64,000 nucleotides of DNA, taken from NCBI GenBank assembly GCA_943369485.1, contig CALRNH020000004.1, forward strand, positions 1-64,000, in the 5' to 3' direction. The notes beneath the pieces were generated by a model that was not told where the DNA came from, did no database searches, and saw only the letters and a list, made by a program, of their open reading frames with translations. Source of the stretch: ATX-6F1 sp943369485 (lineage in GTDB: Bacteria; Cyanobacteriota; Cyanobacteriia; PCC-6307; Cyanobiaceae). Shown piece by piece: positions 1-8,043 of the stretch (positions are counted from its first letter, which is position 1; every line of letters starts with the position of its first letter). Both the position numbers and the translations under genes were made by a program.

Positions 1-99
1 GCAGAACAACACCGAATCGAGTACAACGTCTACAGACCGCATTCAGCTCTCCAGGGGCGTACGCCCCTGGAAGTCCTCCAGCAATGGAAAGCGGCCTGA
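1..99 (+). CDS. IS3-family transposase (OrfB), C-terminal end, 5' part outside window
   Basis: The first 32 codons read in frame from base 1 to a TGA at 97-99 and match the end of an IS3-family integrase-type transposase, with the typical YNxxRPHSAL motif followed by a conserved tail ending WKAA. The visible part has no stop or frameshift, so this copy could be intact upstream of the window. The degenerate element at 6.6-7.5 kb encodes a clearly related tail. The catalytic DDE residues would lie outside the window. Identification of the family is confident; activity cannot be judged. Confidence 0.8.
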   Translation, partial: AEQHRIEYNVYRPHSALQGRTPLEVLQQWKAA

Positions 100-144
100 T
101 CACCCCATCAGCTCTTATAAGAACTGGAGCAGCAAAGGGGGTCA
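1..144 (+). mobile_element. Right end of an IS3-family insertion sequence
   Basis: After the transposase stop the element continues to a terminal sequence at about 122-144 (aactggagcagcaaaggggg followed by tca). A related end, aattggagcacgtcaaagga followed by ggtga, closes the IS remnant at 22.86-22.88 kb. Read from the outside inward both start with TGA, as IS3-family termini do. The element therefore stops at about base 144, inside a pilin-like gene on the opposite strand. The left end is not in the window, so no target duplication can be checked. Confidence 0.65.
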
Positions 145-381
145 CGTCAAGCCCTCGGCCCCCAGGCTCAGGCCGCAGGCTTGACCGTTTCGTTCGGCCT
201 CGGCCCTTCCTTTTTGGATGCCCTCCAGCAGCAGCCGGGTGCTGGCCTCCACCCGCTGGCGGGCCAGCAGTTCGACGCCGCTGCCGAAGCCCAGGGCCGC
301 CAGGATCCCCACCAAGGCGGCGCTGATCAGCAGTTCGCTCAGGGTGAAGCCCCCCTGCTCCATGCGGCTCGACCCGTTCAT
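142..381 (-). pseudogene. Type IV pilin-like (GspH/FimT-type) protein, truncated by the IS
   Basis: The 79-residue product has a prepilin signature: a short charged leader MNGSSRMEQG, then GFTLSELLISAALVGILAAL, with glycine before phenylalanine and glutamate at mature position 5. That is the type III signal processed by a prepilin peptidase and inserted in the inner membrane before pilus or pseudopilus assembly. GspH/FimT proteins usually have 150-200 residues, so the globular domain is missing. The stop TGA is supplied by the last three bases of the IS right end (142-144). The start ATG overlaps the stop of the next gene upstream by four bases (378-381). The gene is probably non-functional. 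Confidence 0.7.
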
Positions 382-812
382 GAGGGCACCCCCGCGGTTG
401 GTGGGGCTGCGGGCAGCCCCTGGCAGAGCCCATAGGCCGCTGGGGTGAACAGCCGCTGGCGATCGAGGGCCTCGCCGCCGCCCCGCAGGATCAGGCGCAC
501 CTGCCGCTCCCCGGCCACCTCCACCCGCCGCTCCACTCCCGGCGGCAGGGTGCCCCCTGAGCTGGAGCGGCTCAGTACGGTCACCAGGTGGCCGGTGGGA
601 TCGGCGCACACCGCATCCGCGAACGGGGCCTGGGCCGCTGCCTGGCGCAGGGCCTGCTCCGCCGCCAGCACTTCCAGATCGATCCGCTCCATCCGTTCCT
701 TGTCCTGCCGCTGCGCGATCAAGGAGCGCCCCATGCGGGCGGTGAGGTCGAGGGAGCTGCCGCTGGCGAGCGTGAACACCAGCGAACCCACCAGCACATC
801 GGCGAAGTTCAT
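378..812 (-). CDS. Minor pilin-like protein of the same cluster
   Basis: The 144-residue protein begins with a hydrophobic segment (MNFADVLVGSLVFTLASGSS) lacking the full GFTLxE signature, followed by an amphipathic helix and a short beta-rich region containing two cysteines. That layout resembles minor pilins or pseudopilins such as the GspI/PilV group, although I do not recognise the exact family. It overlaps its neighbours on both sides by ATGA (378-381 and 809-812), so the three genes form one translationally coupled unit. A role in pilus biogenesis or secretion is inferred from position and from the N-terminal helix. Confidence 0.55.
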   Translation of the reverse strand: MNFADVLVGSLVFTLASGSSLDLTARMGRSLIAQRQDKERMERIDLEVLAAEQALRQAAAQAPFADAVCADPTGHLVTVLSRSSSGGTLPPGVERRVEVAGERQVRLILRGGGEALDRQRLFTPAAYGLCQGLPAAPPTAGVPS

Positions 813-1321
813 GGCCCTTCCATGCGCAGGCCGAGCACCTGGGCGCTGCTGGGATCGAGGCTCAGCCGAAAGCTGCCGGTGCGGCCTGGCTGCGCCCCAT
901 TCAACGCCGCCTGGGCCGGGGCCTGTTGGGCCGGATCTGGCTGGAGCTGGAGCCGCATCAGGGCCGAATCAACTCCGGGCTGCCAGCTCAGCAGCTGCAC
1001 CGTGGCGTTGCCCTCCCCCAAGGGCACCTGCAGGCTCTCGGCGGGCAGGCTGCCTGGCAGCAGCTGGCCAGCGATCAGCTGGGCGGCCGAATTGAGGGCG
1101 TCCTCGCCCTGGAGGCGGCGCAGGTCGGCGGCCTGGGCCTGGCGGCCGGCCAGGGCGGTGCCGAGCAGCGAGAGGCTGCTGAGCACCATCACCATCGCCG
1201 CCACTGCGGCCAACGGCAAGATCGAGCCGGCCTCACGACCTCGTAGGTGGGTATGGAGTCGGCCCCTGGGTGGGCGCTGGGTTGGGCCTGGGGGGCCCAG
1301 GCGTTGTAGGGGGCGGGGCAT
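809..1321 (-). CDS. PilX-like membrane-anchored pilus assembly protein
   Basis: The 170-residue protein has a basic stretch (LRGREAGS), then a single hydrophobic helix ILPLAAVAAMVMVLSSLSLL, followed by a soluble domain. This resembles the N terminus of PilX/GspK-like minor pilins, which often lack the classical E5. A GGAGAGG sequence lies about six bases upstream of the ATG at 1321 and supports this start. It is the first gene of the three-gene pilin-like operon whose last gene is cut by the IS. The function is inferred; sequence similarity beyond the helix is weak. Confidence 0.55.
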   Translation of the reverse strand: MPRPLQRLGPPGPTQRPPRGRLHTHLRGREAGSILPLAAVAAMVMVLSSLSLLGTALAGRQAQAADLRRLQGEDALNSAAQLIAGQLLPGSLPAESLQVPLGEGNATVQLLSWQPGVDSALMRLQLQPDPAQQAPAQAALNGAQPGRTGSFRLSLDPSSAQVLGLRMEGP

Positions 1322-1398
1322 CGGAAACCTCTCCGGATGAACACCCGTTCAGGGTTCCCAGGGGGGGACGGGCTCTCCTCCACCCCCCGTAGCTCTGA

Positions 1399-2565
1399 TC
1401 AACCGATCGGCCGCGGCGAGATCGGTAGCGGCATTCGAGGTTCCAGCGCCTGCAGGACATCGCCGCAGGGCAGGCAAAGAATGCCATCGATCCGCAGCGG
1501 CTCCGGGCCCAGATGCAGCAGGGCCACCGTGGCCTCGGGGTCATCGGCCTGGAAGGCTTTCAACCCCTGGAGATCGCTGGAGTGGACCTGGCGGCTGCGC
1601 TTCACCTCCAGGGCCGCGACGGATTCGGCGCCATACAGCACGAAGTCCACCTCACGGCCTGCCTTGGTGCGCCAGGAAAAGAGTTGATCAACGCCGCCCC
1701 GGTAGGCGATCCAGACCAGCAGGTGCTGGGCCAGCAAACCCTCCAGGGCCATGCCTTCGATCTCCGCCGGTGCATCCAGTGGGCCGGCCGGCCGCAGCGA
1801 GCGAAACACGCCAGCGTCGAAAGAGAAGAACTTTTCATGGGCCACCAGTTGGCGCTTGGCCCGCCGGCTGAACACCGGCACCCGGAAGGCCAGCAACAGA
1901 TCCTCGAGAATGCTCAGGTAGCTTTCCACCGTTTTGGGGCTCACCTGGCATTCCCGCGCCATGGCGGAGAGGTTGAGGGTGGAGCCATGGGAGAAGCTGA
2001 TCGCCTCAAGGAACCGAGCGAAACCGCCGAGATCGCGCACCAGGGCTTCAGCCTGCACCTCCTCCTTGAGCTAGAGGGAGGCGTAGGCCCGCAGGGCGCG
2101 CTCCAGGCTGAAGGCGGCCCCCCGTTCCGCCGCCAGAAACGGATGCATGGTCGCCGGCACCAGGCGACTGGCCAGCAGGTTCCAGCTGCCCCGGCGCAAC
2201 GTGCGGGCGCTGGATCCGGTGAGCACGAACCGGAGGCCCGGTTGCTCCTCCACCAGGGCATGCACCACATCCAGCAGCGCCGGCACCTTCTGGACTTCAT
2301 CGATCACCACGGTCGTGATCCTTGGTTCGGCCGCCAGCCGCTCCCGCAACCGTTCGGGCCGGGCCTGATGCAGGCGCTGGGCGATCCGGATCGAGCAGGT
2401 CGAACCAACAGGCCATGCCATGCACCTGGCGCAGCCAGGTGGATTTGCCGGTGCCACGGGGCACCAAAAGGAACAAGCTCCCGGCGGACTCCTGTGGAAA
2501 TCGCCTGACCGCCGCCGCCGCCGCCGCCTTTTTGGAGTTTGTGACTCCAATTCTGCCGGTCTTGC
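1399..2565 (-). pseudogene. AAA-type ATPase with DUF4143 C-terminal domain, broken gene
   Basis: Read on the minus strand the region encodes an AAA_14/DUF4143 protein in pieces. The Walker A motif PRGTGKST is near 2445-2465 in one frame. The Walker B/sensor part (TTVVIDEVQKVP, then VLTGSSAR) follows in another frame, so there is a frameshift at roughly 2375-2395. A TAG at 2071-2073 then interrupts the reading frame in the conserved YASL-[stop]-LKEE segment, where relatives usually have tyrosine. The remaining 219 residues (1399-2058) carry the DUF4143 nuclease-like fold with REVDFVL and ALEVKRS. The N-terminal boundary is uncertain. It lies directly downstream of lepA on the same strand. Confidence 0.75.
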
Positions 2566-2588
2566 CAGTTCCGCCCTTGCCGCTGGAC

Positions 2589-4397
2589 CTACTGGTTCAA
2601 CTTCAGCACCGCCATGAACGCCTCCTGGGGCACGTCCACCTTGCCCATCGCCTTCATGCGCTTCTTGCCCTTGGCCTGCTTCTGCAGGAGCTTCTTCTTG
2701 CGGCTGATGTCGCCGCCGTAGCACTTGGCCAGCACATCTTTGCGAATGGCGCTGATGCTTTCGCTGGCGATGATGCGGCTGCCGATCGAGGCCTGGATCG
2801 GAATCTTGAACTGCTGGCGCGGGATCAGCTCCTTGAGCTTCTCCACCAGCCCCTTGCCCACGTTGTAGGCCTTGTCGCGGTGCACGATCGTGGTGAGTGG
2901 ATCGGCCTTCTCGGCATTGATCAGCACATCGAGCCGCACCAGTTCGTTCCTGCGGTAGCCGATCAGGCTGTACTCCATCGAGGCATAGCCCTTGGTGCGG
3001 CTCTTCATCTGATCGAAGAAATCGGTCACCACCTCCGCCAGCGGCATCTCGTAGTGGAGGGTCACCCTTTCCGGGGTGATGTACTTCATGTCGATGAACT
3101 CACCGCGGCGCTCCTGGCACAGCTCCATCAGCGCCCCGTTGTAGGTGTTGGGGGTGTAGATCTCGAGCTTCACGTAGGGCTCTTCGATCGATTCGCGCTG
3201 CTGCGGATCGGGCAGGGTGGCCGGATTGTCCACCATCAGGATGGACCCATCGATCAGGTTCACCTGGTAGATCACCGAGGGCGCCGTCACGATCAGATCG
3301 AGGTCGTATTCACGCTCCAGGCGCTCCTGCACGATCTCCATGTGCAACAGGCCCAGAAAACCGCAGCGGAACCCGAAACCCATGGCGCTGCTGGTTTCCG
3401 GCTCGTACTTCAGCGCCGCATCCGAGAGCTGCAGCCGATCGAGCGCCTCGCGCAGATCCGGGTACTGGTCGGCATCGGTGGGGAACAGGCCGCAGAACAC
3501 CATCGGCTTGGCCTCGGCGTAGCCCGGCAGGGGCGCATCGGCCGGATCGGCCAGCAGGGTGATGGTGTCGCCCACCCGCGCATCGGCCACCGCCTTGATC
3601 GAAGCCGCCAGGTAGCCCACCTCCCCCGCATGCAGGCTCTCCACCTGGCGCTGGTCGGGGGCCATCACACCCACCTCATCGAGCTCGTAGGTCTTGCCGC
3701 TCGCCATCAGCAGCACCTTGTCTTTCCTTGCGACCCGTCCGCTGATCACCCTGAAGTAGACGATCACGCCCCGGTAGGCGTCGTAATAGGAATCAAAGAT
3801 CAAAGCCCGCAGCGGTTCATTCACCCGATCAGCAGGCGGCGGTACCCGATCCACCACCGCCTGCAGGATCTCGGGAACGCCCAGCCCTGTCTTGGCGGAA
3901 CAGGCAATGGCATTCGAGGTGTCGAGGCCGATGATCGCCTCGATCTCCTCGCTGATCCGCACCGGATCGGCCCCGGGCAGGTCGATCTTGTTGAGCACCG
4001 GGATGATCTCCAGATCGTTCCCCATCGCCAGATACACGTTCGCCAGGGTCTGGGCCTCCACCCCCTGGCTGGCATCCACCACCAGCAACGCCCCCTCACA
4101 GGCCTGGAGCGAGCGGCTCACCTCGTAGGAGAAATCCACATGGCCGGGGGTGTCGATCAGGTTGAGGATGTACACCTCGCCATCGGCGGCGGTGAACTCC
4201 ATCCGCGCCGCCTGGAGCTTGATCGTGATCCCGCGCTCACGCTCCAGTTCCATGTTGTCGAGGAACTGGGCCTGCATGTCGCGCGCCGCCACGGTGCCGG
4301 TGGCCTGAAGCAGCCGATCGGCCAGGGTCGATTTGCCGTGGTCGATGTGGGCAATGATGCAGAAATTGCGGATCCGCTCAACGGGAACGTCGGTCAT
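2589..4397 (-). CDS. lepA: Elongation factor 4 (back-translocating GTPase LepA)
   Basis: The 602-residue protein is full length for LepA. It has the G1 motif AHIDHGKST, G3 DTPGHVDF and G4 NKID of translational GTPases. It also has domain 2, the EF-G-like domains III and V, and the LepA-specific C-terminal domain ending with a lysine-rich stretch. LepA acts on the ribosome, where it is linked to initiation, back-translocation and 30S assembly. The gene reads from an ATG at 4397. It is flanked by decayed genes on both sides but is itself intact. Confidence is very high. Confidence 0.98.
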   Translation of the reverse strand: MTDVPVERIRNFCIIAHIDHGKSTLADRLLQATGTVAARDMQAQFLDNMELERERGITIKLQAARMEFTAADGEVYILNLIDTPGHVDFSYEVSRSLQACEGALLVVDASQGVEAQTLANVYLAMGNDLEIIPVLNKIDLPGADPVRISEEIEAIIGLDTSNAIACSAKTGLGVPEILQAVVDRVPPPADRVNEPLRALIFDSYYDAYRGVIVYFRVISGRVARKDKVLLMASGKTYELDEVGVMAPDQRQVESLHAGEVGYLAASIKAVADARVGDTITLLADPADAPLPGYAEAKPMVFCGLFPTDADQYPDLREALDRLQLSDAALKYEPETSSAMGFGFRCGFLGLLHMEIVQERLEREYDLDLIVTAPSVIYQVNLIDGSILMVDNPATLPDPQQRESIEEPYVKLEIYTPNTYNGALMELCQERRGEFIDMKYITPERVTLHYEMPLAEVVTDFFDQMKSRTKGYASMEYSLIGYRRNELVRLDVLINAEKADPLTTIVHRDKAYNVGKGLVEKLKELIPRQQFKIPIQASIGSRIIASESISAIRKDVLAKCYGGDISRKKKLLQKQAKGKKRMKAMGKVDVPQEAFMAVLKLNQ

Positions 4398-4537
4398 CGC
4401 GTCGGGATAGCCCGTTCAGGGAAGCCAGTGGGAATGATCCTAGGAAGTGGGCGCCTGAGCCCCCAGCGCCGGACCCGCCACCTTGATCATGTTCCTACAC
4501 GCCCTGGGAGCATTCGATTCACGGTGCAATGGGGCCT

Positions 4538-4874
4538 ATGCAGACCTTCACGTGCAGACCTTCACGGTCCGCCAGCTCAAAAGCAACGCCTTCACTGTGA
4601 TCCGGGCGGCCGAGGCCGATGCCATGGCCCTTGTCACCCATAGGGATCAGCCCACGGCGCTGGTGGTTGCCCTCGATTGGCTCGGCCTGGCCGATGCGGC
4701 CGCCGCTCGCTTCGCCGACCTGCCGCTGAGCGCTTCCTGGAGCTGCGGTCCAGCCTGAAGATTCCCCTATGCTCCAGCGATCCGGCCGACACGCGCTCAG
4801 ATCTGAAGGCCGCCCGGCGCTGGCTCGGGCTGGGGGCCCTGCCTGCAATGGTGAACGCCACCTCCAACGCTTGA
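4538..4874 (+). pseudogene. Antitoxin with Phd-like N terminus and UPF0175-like C terminus, frameshifted
   Basis: The N-terminal frame (TFTVRQLKSNAFTVIRAAEA, then LVTHRDQPTALVVAL) looks like a Phd/YefM or prevent-host-death fold. After about base 4735 the sequence continues one frame over as RFLELRSSLKIP then DPADTRSDLKAARRWL, the usual end of UPF0175 antitoxins, so a base has been lost. The part between the two domains also looks shortened. A 14-base tandem duplication at the start throws the original ATG (4538) out of frame, but a new in-frame GTG arises at 4552. It is followed eleven bases later by the toxin remnant, the usual gene order for a UPF0175/DUF3368 pair. Confidence 0.6.
4539..4566 (+). 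repeat. 14-bp tandem duplication at the antitoxin start codon
   Basis: The unit tgcagaccttcacg occurs twice in direct succession (4539-4552 and 4553-4566). The first copy belongs to the presumed ancestral ATG-CAG-ACC-TTC start. The second shifts the downstream frame by 14 bases and makes a GTG at the junction (4552-4554). Confidence 0.85.
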
Positions 4875-4885
4875 TCCCAGCGCTG

Positions 4886-5321
4886 ATGGCCGATGCCGGG
4901 CCCTTGATCAGGCTCTCGCGGATCGGGCGACTGGGCTTGCTCCGGGACCTGTTCCGGCAAGACCAGCTGACGGCAACCGTGCTGACGCAACTGAGAATCG
5001 TGGAGCTGGAACCCGGTAGGCCGCCCTTCGCTGGGCAGGAGGATCTCGCCGAGGCCCTGGAGGTGGGCTGGCTTCGCCCTGGCACTTGCCTTGCGGGCAC
5101 GGGGCCAGGCGTCATTGCTGATCCACGGCGACCACACCGGGCGCGCCGTAGCCCGCCGGCTGGATCTGGAGCTCACCGGCCCGGCCGCGGTGGTGACGAT
5201 GGCGCGCCTGCGCGGGCTGATCCCCGCCGCCGGCCCGGTGCTCCAGGAGCTGCGCGGCAAGTGCTTCTTCTTCAGCGACGCAACGGTCGACACCGTGCTG
5301 AGGGCGTTGAACGAGCGCTGA
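4886..5321 (+). pseudogene. DUF3368 PIN-domain toxin, broken gene
   Basis: The first part, from the ATG at 4886, reads ADAGPLIRLSRIGRLGLLRD, the start of a DUF3368 PIN-like ribonuclease with its first acidic residue. The end of the protein (ALALRARGQASLLI, then LRGLIPAAGPVLQELR, ending LRALNER) is in another frame from about 5080. The segment around the second acidic residue of the active site is missing, so a deletion plus frameshift near 5060-5085 has inactivated it. Members of this family are toxins neutralised by the antitoxin encoded just upstream. Confidence in family is good; function is surely lost. Confidence 0.65.
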
Positions 5322-5372
5322 AAGCGAAGCGAGCCACCGGGGCCCCCAGCGTCACCAGACGGGAACGAAACT

Positions 5373-5600
5373 GTGATGTCATCCCTATCCCGAGCCATGG
5401 CACCAAGAGCCAATCCGGAGCCCCTGCCGGGGGGCCTGTGCGGCGAGATCACGTTGGCGGACGACGCCGATCGGCCCCTGGACGACTTGTTCTCGGCTCT
5501 TCAGGAACCGATCACCGCGCGCAGCAGCGTCACCACGGCGGAACCAGGCGCCCCCCGCGCCGCCTCCCTAAGCTCAAGCCATCTCCCTGAGTTCCCATGA
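5373..5600 (+). other. Possible remnant of a second antitoxin gene
   Basis: A 75-codon open frame contains PLPGGLCGEITLADDADRPL and then DDLFSALQE, which resembles the C-terminal toxin-binding tail of small antitoxins (pattern GxxxGxxxxADDFDxPL). No proper N-terminal DNA-binding domain precedes it, and it runs four bases into the start of nfu. It may be a leftover of a toxin-antitoxin array or chance coding. Confidence 0.2.
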
Positions 5601-5854
5601 CCACCGAAACCGTCAACGACCCCCGCGCTCTGACGATCGAGAACGTGGAGCGCGTGCTCGATGAGCTGCGCCCCTACCTGATGGCCGATGGCGGCAACGT
5701 CGAAATCGTCGAGATCGACGGTCCGATCGTCAAGGTGCGCCTCCAGGGGGCCTGCGGCACCTGCCCCAGCAGCACCATGACCCTCAAAATGGGCATCGAG
5801 CGCAAGCTGCGCGAAGAGATCCCCGAAGTGAGTGAAGTGGTTCAGGTGCTCTGA
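5597..5854 (+). CDS. nfu: NifU C-terminal-domain iron-sulfur scaffold protein
   Basis: The 85-residue protein is a stand-alone Nfu domain. It has the conserved YLMADGGNVEIVEIDG region and the cluster-binding motif C53-G-T-C56 in the segment GACGTCPSSTM. Two subunits together hold a labile [4Fe-4S] or [2Fe-2S] cluster and hand it to apo-proteins such as photosystem I subunits. Short Nfu proteins of this kind are typical of cyanobacteria. The ATG at 5597 is the only sensible start. It lies between the toxin-antitoxin remnants and a glycosyltransferase remnant, with no operon partner. Confidence 0.95.
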   Translation: MTTETVNDPRALTIENVERVLDELRPYLMADGGNVEIVEIDGPIVKVRLQGACGTCPSSTMTLKMGIERKLREEIPEVSEVVQVL

Positions 5855-5866
5855 GAAGCGGACTGA

Positions 5867-6640
5867 TCACGACCGCTGCTGGCGATAAGACGCTCCAGAG
5901 CCATGCTGGCTTCCAGGATGACGCCAGGCCAGTCCCCACCGCCAATCTGGGACGTGCTGCAAAAGAAGCCAGGCGTTGAGCCCCATCCCTCCGGCCAGAT
6001 GGATGGGGTAGCTGTCTGCGGTGATGATCAGATCGCAGACACCCATGATCGCCGCGGCATCCTCCATTGACCAGCAAGCATCAATCTCTGACTGACAACC
6101 CACGAACGCCCCTGCGAATGGGCAACTGGCCATTTGTTCGGAGCCCGACCCCTTCTGGAGAGACACAAGCCTCACGCCAGGGATCGACGCAAGAGGGGCC
6201 AAGGTCTCCAGCGCCAGAGAACGCCCGGTTGAACCAAAGTCTCTCTCGGCCTCAGGGTTCCCCTGCCAGTGGATGCCGACGATGAAGCCACTGTCTCGAC
6301 GAATGAGCCTCTCCCAATGAGCTTCACGATCAGAGAAGTGGAAGATGTATGGAGGAGGATGCCCAGGATTGAGGGCCGAAATCTGCAACGCATAGGGCAT
6401 GGATAGTGATATGGACCCCAAGAACTGAACCAGCTCTGATGAGAGCTTCCCTACCGGCCAGACCTGGCCAGGAGAAGCCCTGTGAAGCGCATACGAAACA
6501 ACCCCGTAGCCGAAGGTTTCTCTGAAGGAGTGGCGTTTGCTCGCCGATGCAGAACTCGATAAGGCCATGTTCCAGTCGCAGGCTTCTGCGTAGGCGCAGC
6601 TTTCTCGAAGAGAAGCAGTGGGAGCCTGTCGAGGGAAACT
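5867..6640 (-). pseudogene. Glycosyltransferase (TPR-associated, GT9/GT41-like) C-terminal fragment
   Basis: The readable frame has the second Rossmann half of the glycosyltransferases found behind tetratricopeptide repeats in bacteria: FIVGIHWQGNPEAE, GRSLALETLAPL, PGVRLVSLQKGSG, a CDLIITADSYPIHLAGGMG nucleotide-sugar-binding segment, then DWRWGL. The N-terminal repeats and first catalytic half are missing, because an IS3 remnant begins where they should be (about 6640). The last 20 residues after DWRWGL also look unlike the family. It would have glycosylated a protein or surface glycan; it is now a relic. Confidence 0.6.
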
Positions 6641-7535
6641 TCTCAGCCCGGAACGTCGTTGCGCTGCAAGGCGCACCTCTCGGTGCGAAAAAGCCTTGGT
6701 GGTTCTGCAGGAACGATTTCGGGCTTCTGAGCGGCGCGCCTGCCGGCTGGCCGGCCAGGACCGCACCACCCAACGCCGGCCCGTGCCGGTGGCAGACATC
6801 GAGGGGGCCAAGCTGCGCCATCGCCTCCGGGAGATCGCTGCTGAGCACATCCGCTGGGGCCGGCGGCTGGTCTACCGGCGTCTGCGGATCGAGGGCTGGA
6901 GCGTCCAACCACAAGCGGATGCAACGCCTTGGGCGCGAGGAGGTGCTCCAGAGACCCCTGCCACAAGAGGAAGCGCTCGCGGCCGGCGGTCGGCTCCAGG
7001 GAGCTTCTGAGATCCGAATATCCCCACCACGTGTGGGCGATCGACCTCCAGTTCGATCAGACGATGGATGGGCGCAGACTGAATTCCTGACCATCGTGGA
7101 TGACTAAAGTCGCCTGTGCTTGGCCATTTGTGTCGGCAGGCGATGCAAGGCGATCGATGTGATCGACAGCGTCGAGGAGCTATTCAGGCCGTTTCCAGTG
7201 CCCACCCATCTGCCGATGGACAACGGGCCAGAGTTCATCGCCCAAGCACGACAGGAGTGGTGTGCAGGCCATGGATCAAGCACGGACTACATCCCGCCAG
7301 GTTCACCTTGGGAGAATCCATTCGTGGAATCAAAGGAGCTCCGCTCGCCTTCGTCTCCAACAGCCTGCTCAGGAATGAGATCTTGAGGATTGAGCTCTTC
7401 GCATCGATGCCGGAGGCAAGAGCACTGGCAGAGCAGTACAGGATGGAGCACAACACCTACAGACAGCATTCGGCTCTCCATGGGAGTAAGCCAATGGAGA
7501 GCCGAATGCAATGGAAAGCGGCCAGATCACGCGCA
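6640..7535 (+). mobile_element. Degenerate IS3-family element, transposase in several frames
   Basis: The plus strand carries an OrfB-type transposase in pieces. LLSPERR and FRASERRACRLAGQ, then RLVYRRLRIEGWSV, give the N-terminal HTH part. HVWAIDLQFDQT (D at 7043), MDNGPEF (D at 7219) and SPWENPFVES (E at 7327) are the DDE triad. YNTYRQHSAL-type sequence marks the tail. Frameshifts occur near 6905, 7079 and 7330, and a TAA at 7105-7107 replaces a codon in the VDxYSR segment. No OrfA and no clear terminal repeats are seen, so both ends are eroded. It is related to the copy at the window start. Confidence 0.85.
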
Positions 7536-8043
7536 GGCAGTCGTTCATTGTGCAGGCAGCTCAATCATCCTGCTGATCAGGTGGCAGTCGATGGGCATCG
7601 TCTCTGAAGCGAATCCGAGCCAGCATGGGAAAGTGATCAGGTATGGAGAATCACTTCCAGAGCAGCAAGGGTCATTCCAACCGTGCATCTCAGGAGTCAA
7701 ATCTGTCAATCAAAGCCGCATCGCAGCCTGCCTTCCGGTCCATCGTTACCGCTCCAGCAGAACAGATCCAACAGAACAGATCCAGCAGAATGCCATCCGA
7801 ACCGGACCCCATTCATCCAAAGGAGCTTCTCTCGCTGCTCCACGCTGCACACTTGGCTCACAGGGGCGTGCCAAGCAACTCAATGCTGGCTCCCCCCAAG
7901 GCCTCTCCAGAGGCTTGACTCAGCCTCACGGACCATGGGAGCAGATCAGCAGAAGCTCAGCTTGGCGGCACCTTGAGAACTCTCACCTGAGTTGAAAGCG
8001 GCCGAATACCGCGACTCAGGCTCAAGCTTGCCGGTGAATGGTT
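7536..8043. other. Intergenic stretch without a recognisable gene
   Basis: All open frames here are short and have no protein-like pattern. Near 7990 a tgaaagcggccgaatac sequence resembles the bases at the 3' end of the IS transposase genes (tggaaagcggcc at 85-96 and 7508-7519), so part of the stretch may be IS debris. An imperfect direct repeat (cagaacagatccaacagaac) occurs around 7757-7790. Confidence 0.4.

Noticed and set aside
2322..4643. 773-codon open frame opposite lepA
   Set aside because: It is the complement of the highly conserved lepA gene with no family pattern.
5855..5880. Weak inverted repeat agcgg/ccgct after nfu as a terminator
   Set aside because: Five-base stem with an eleven-base loop and no T run; too weak to claim.
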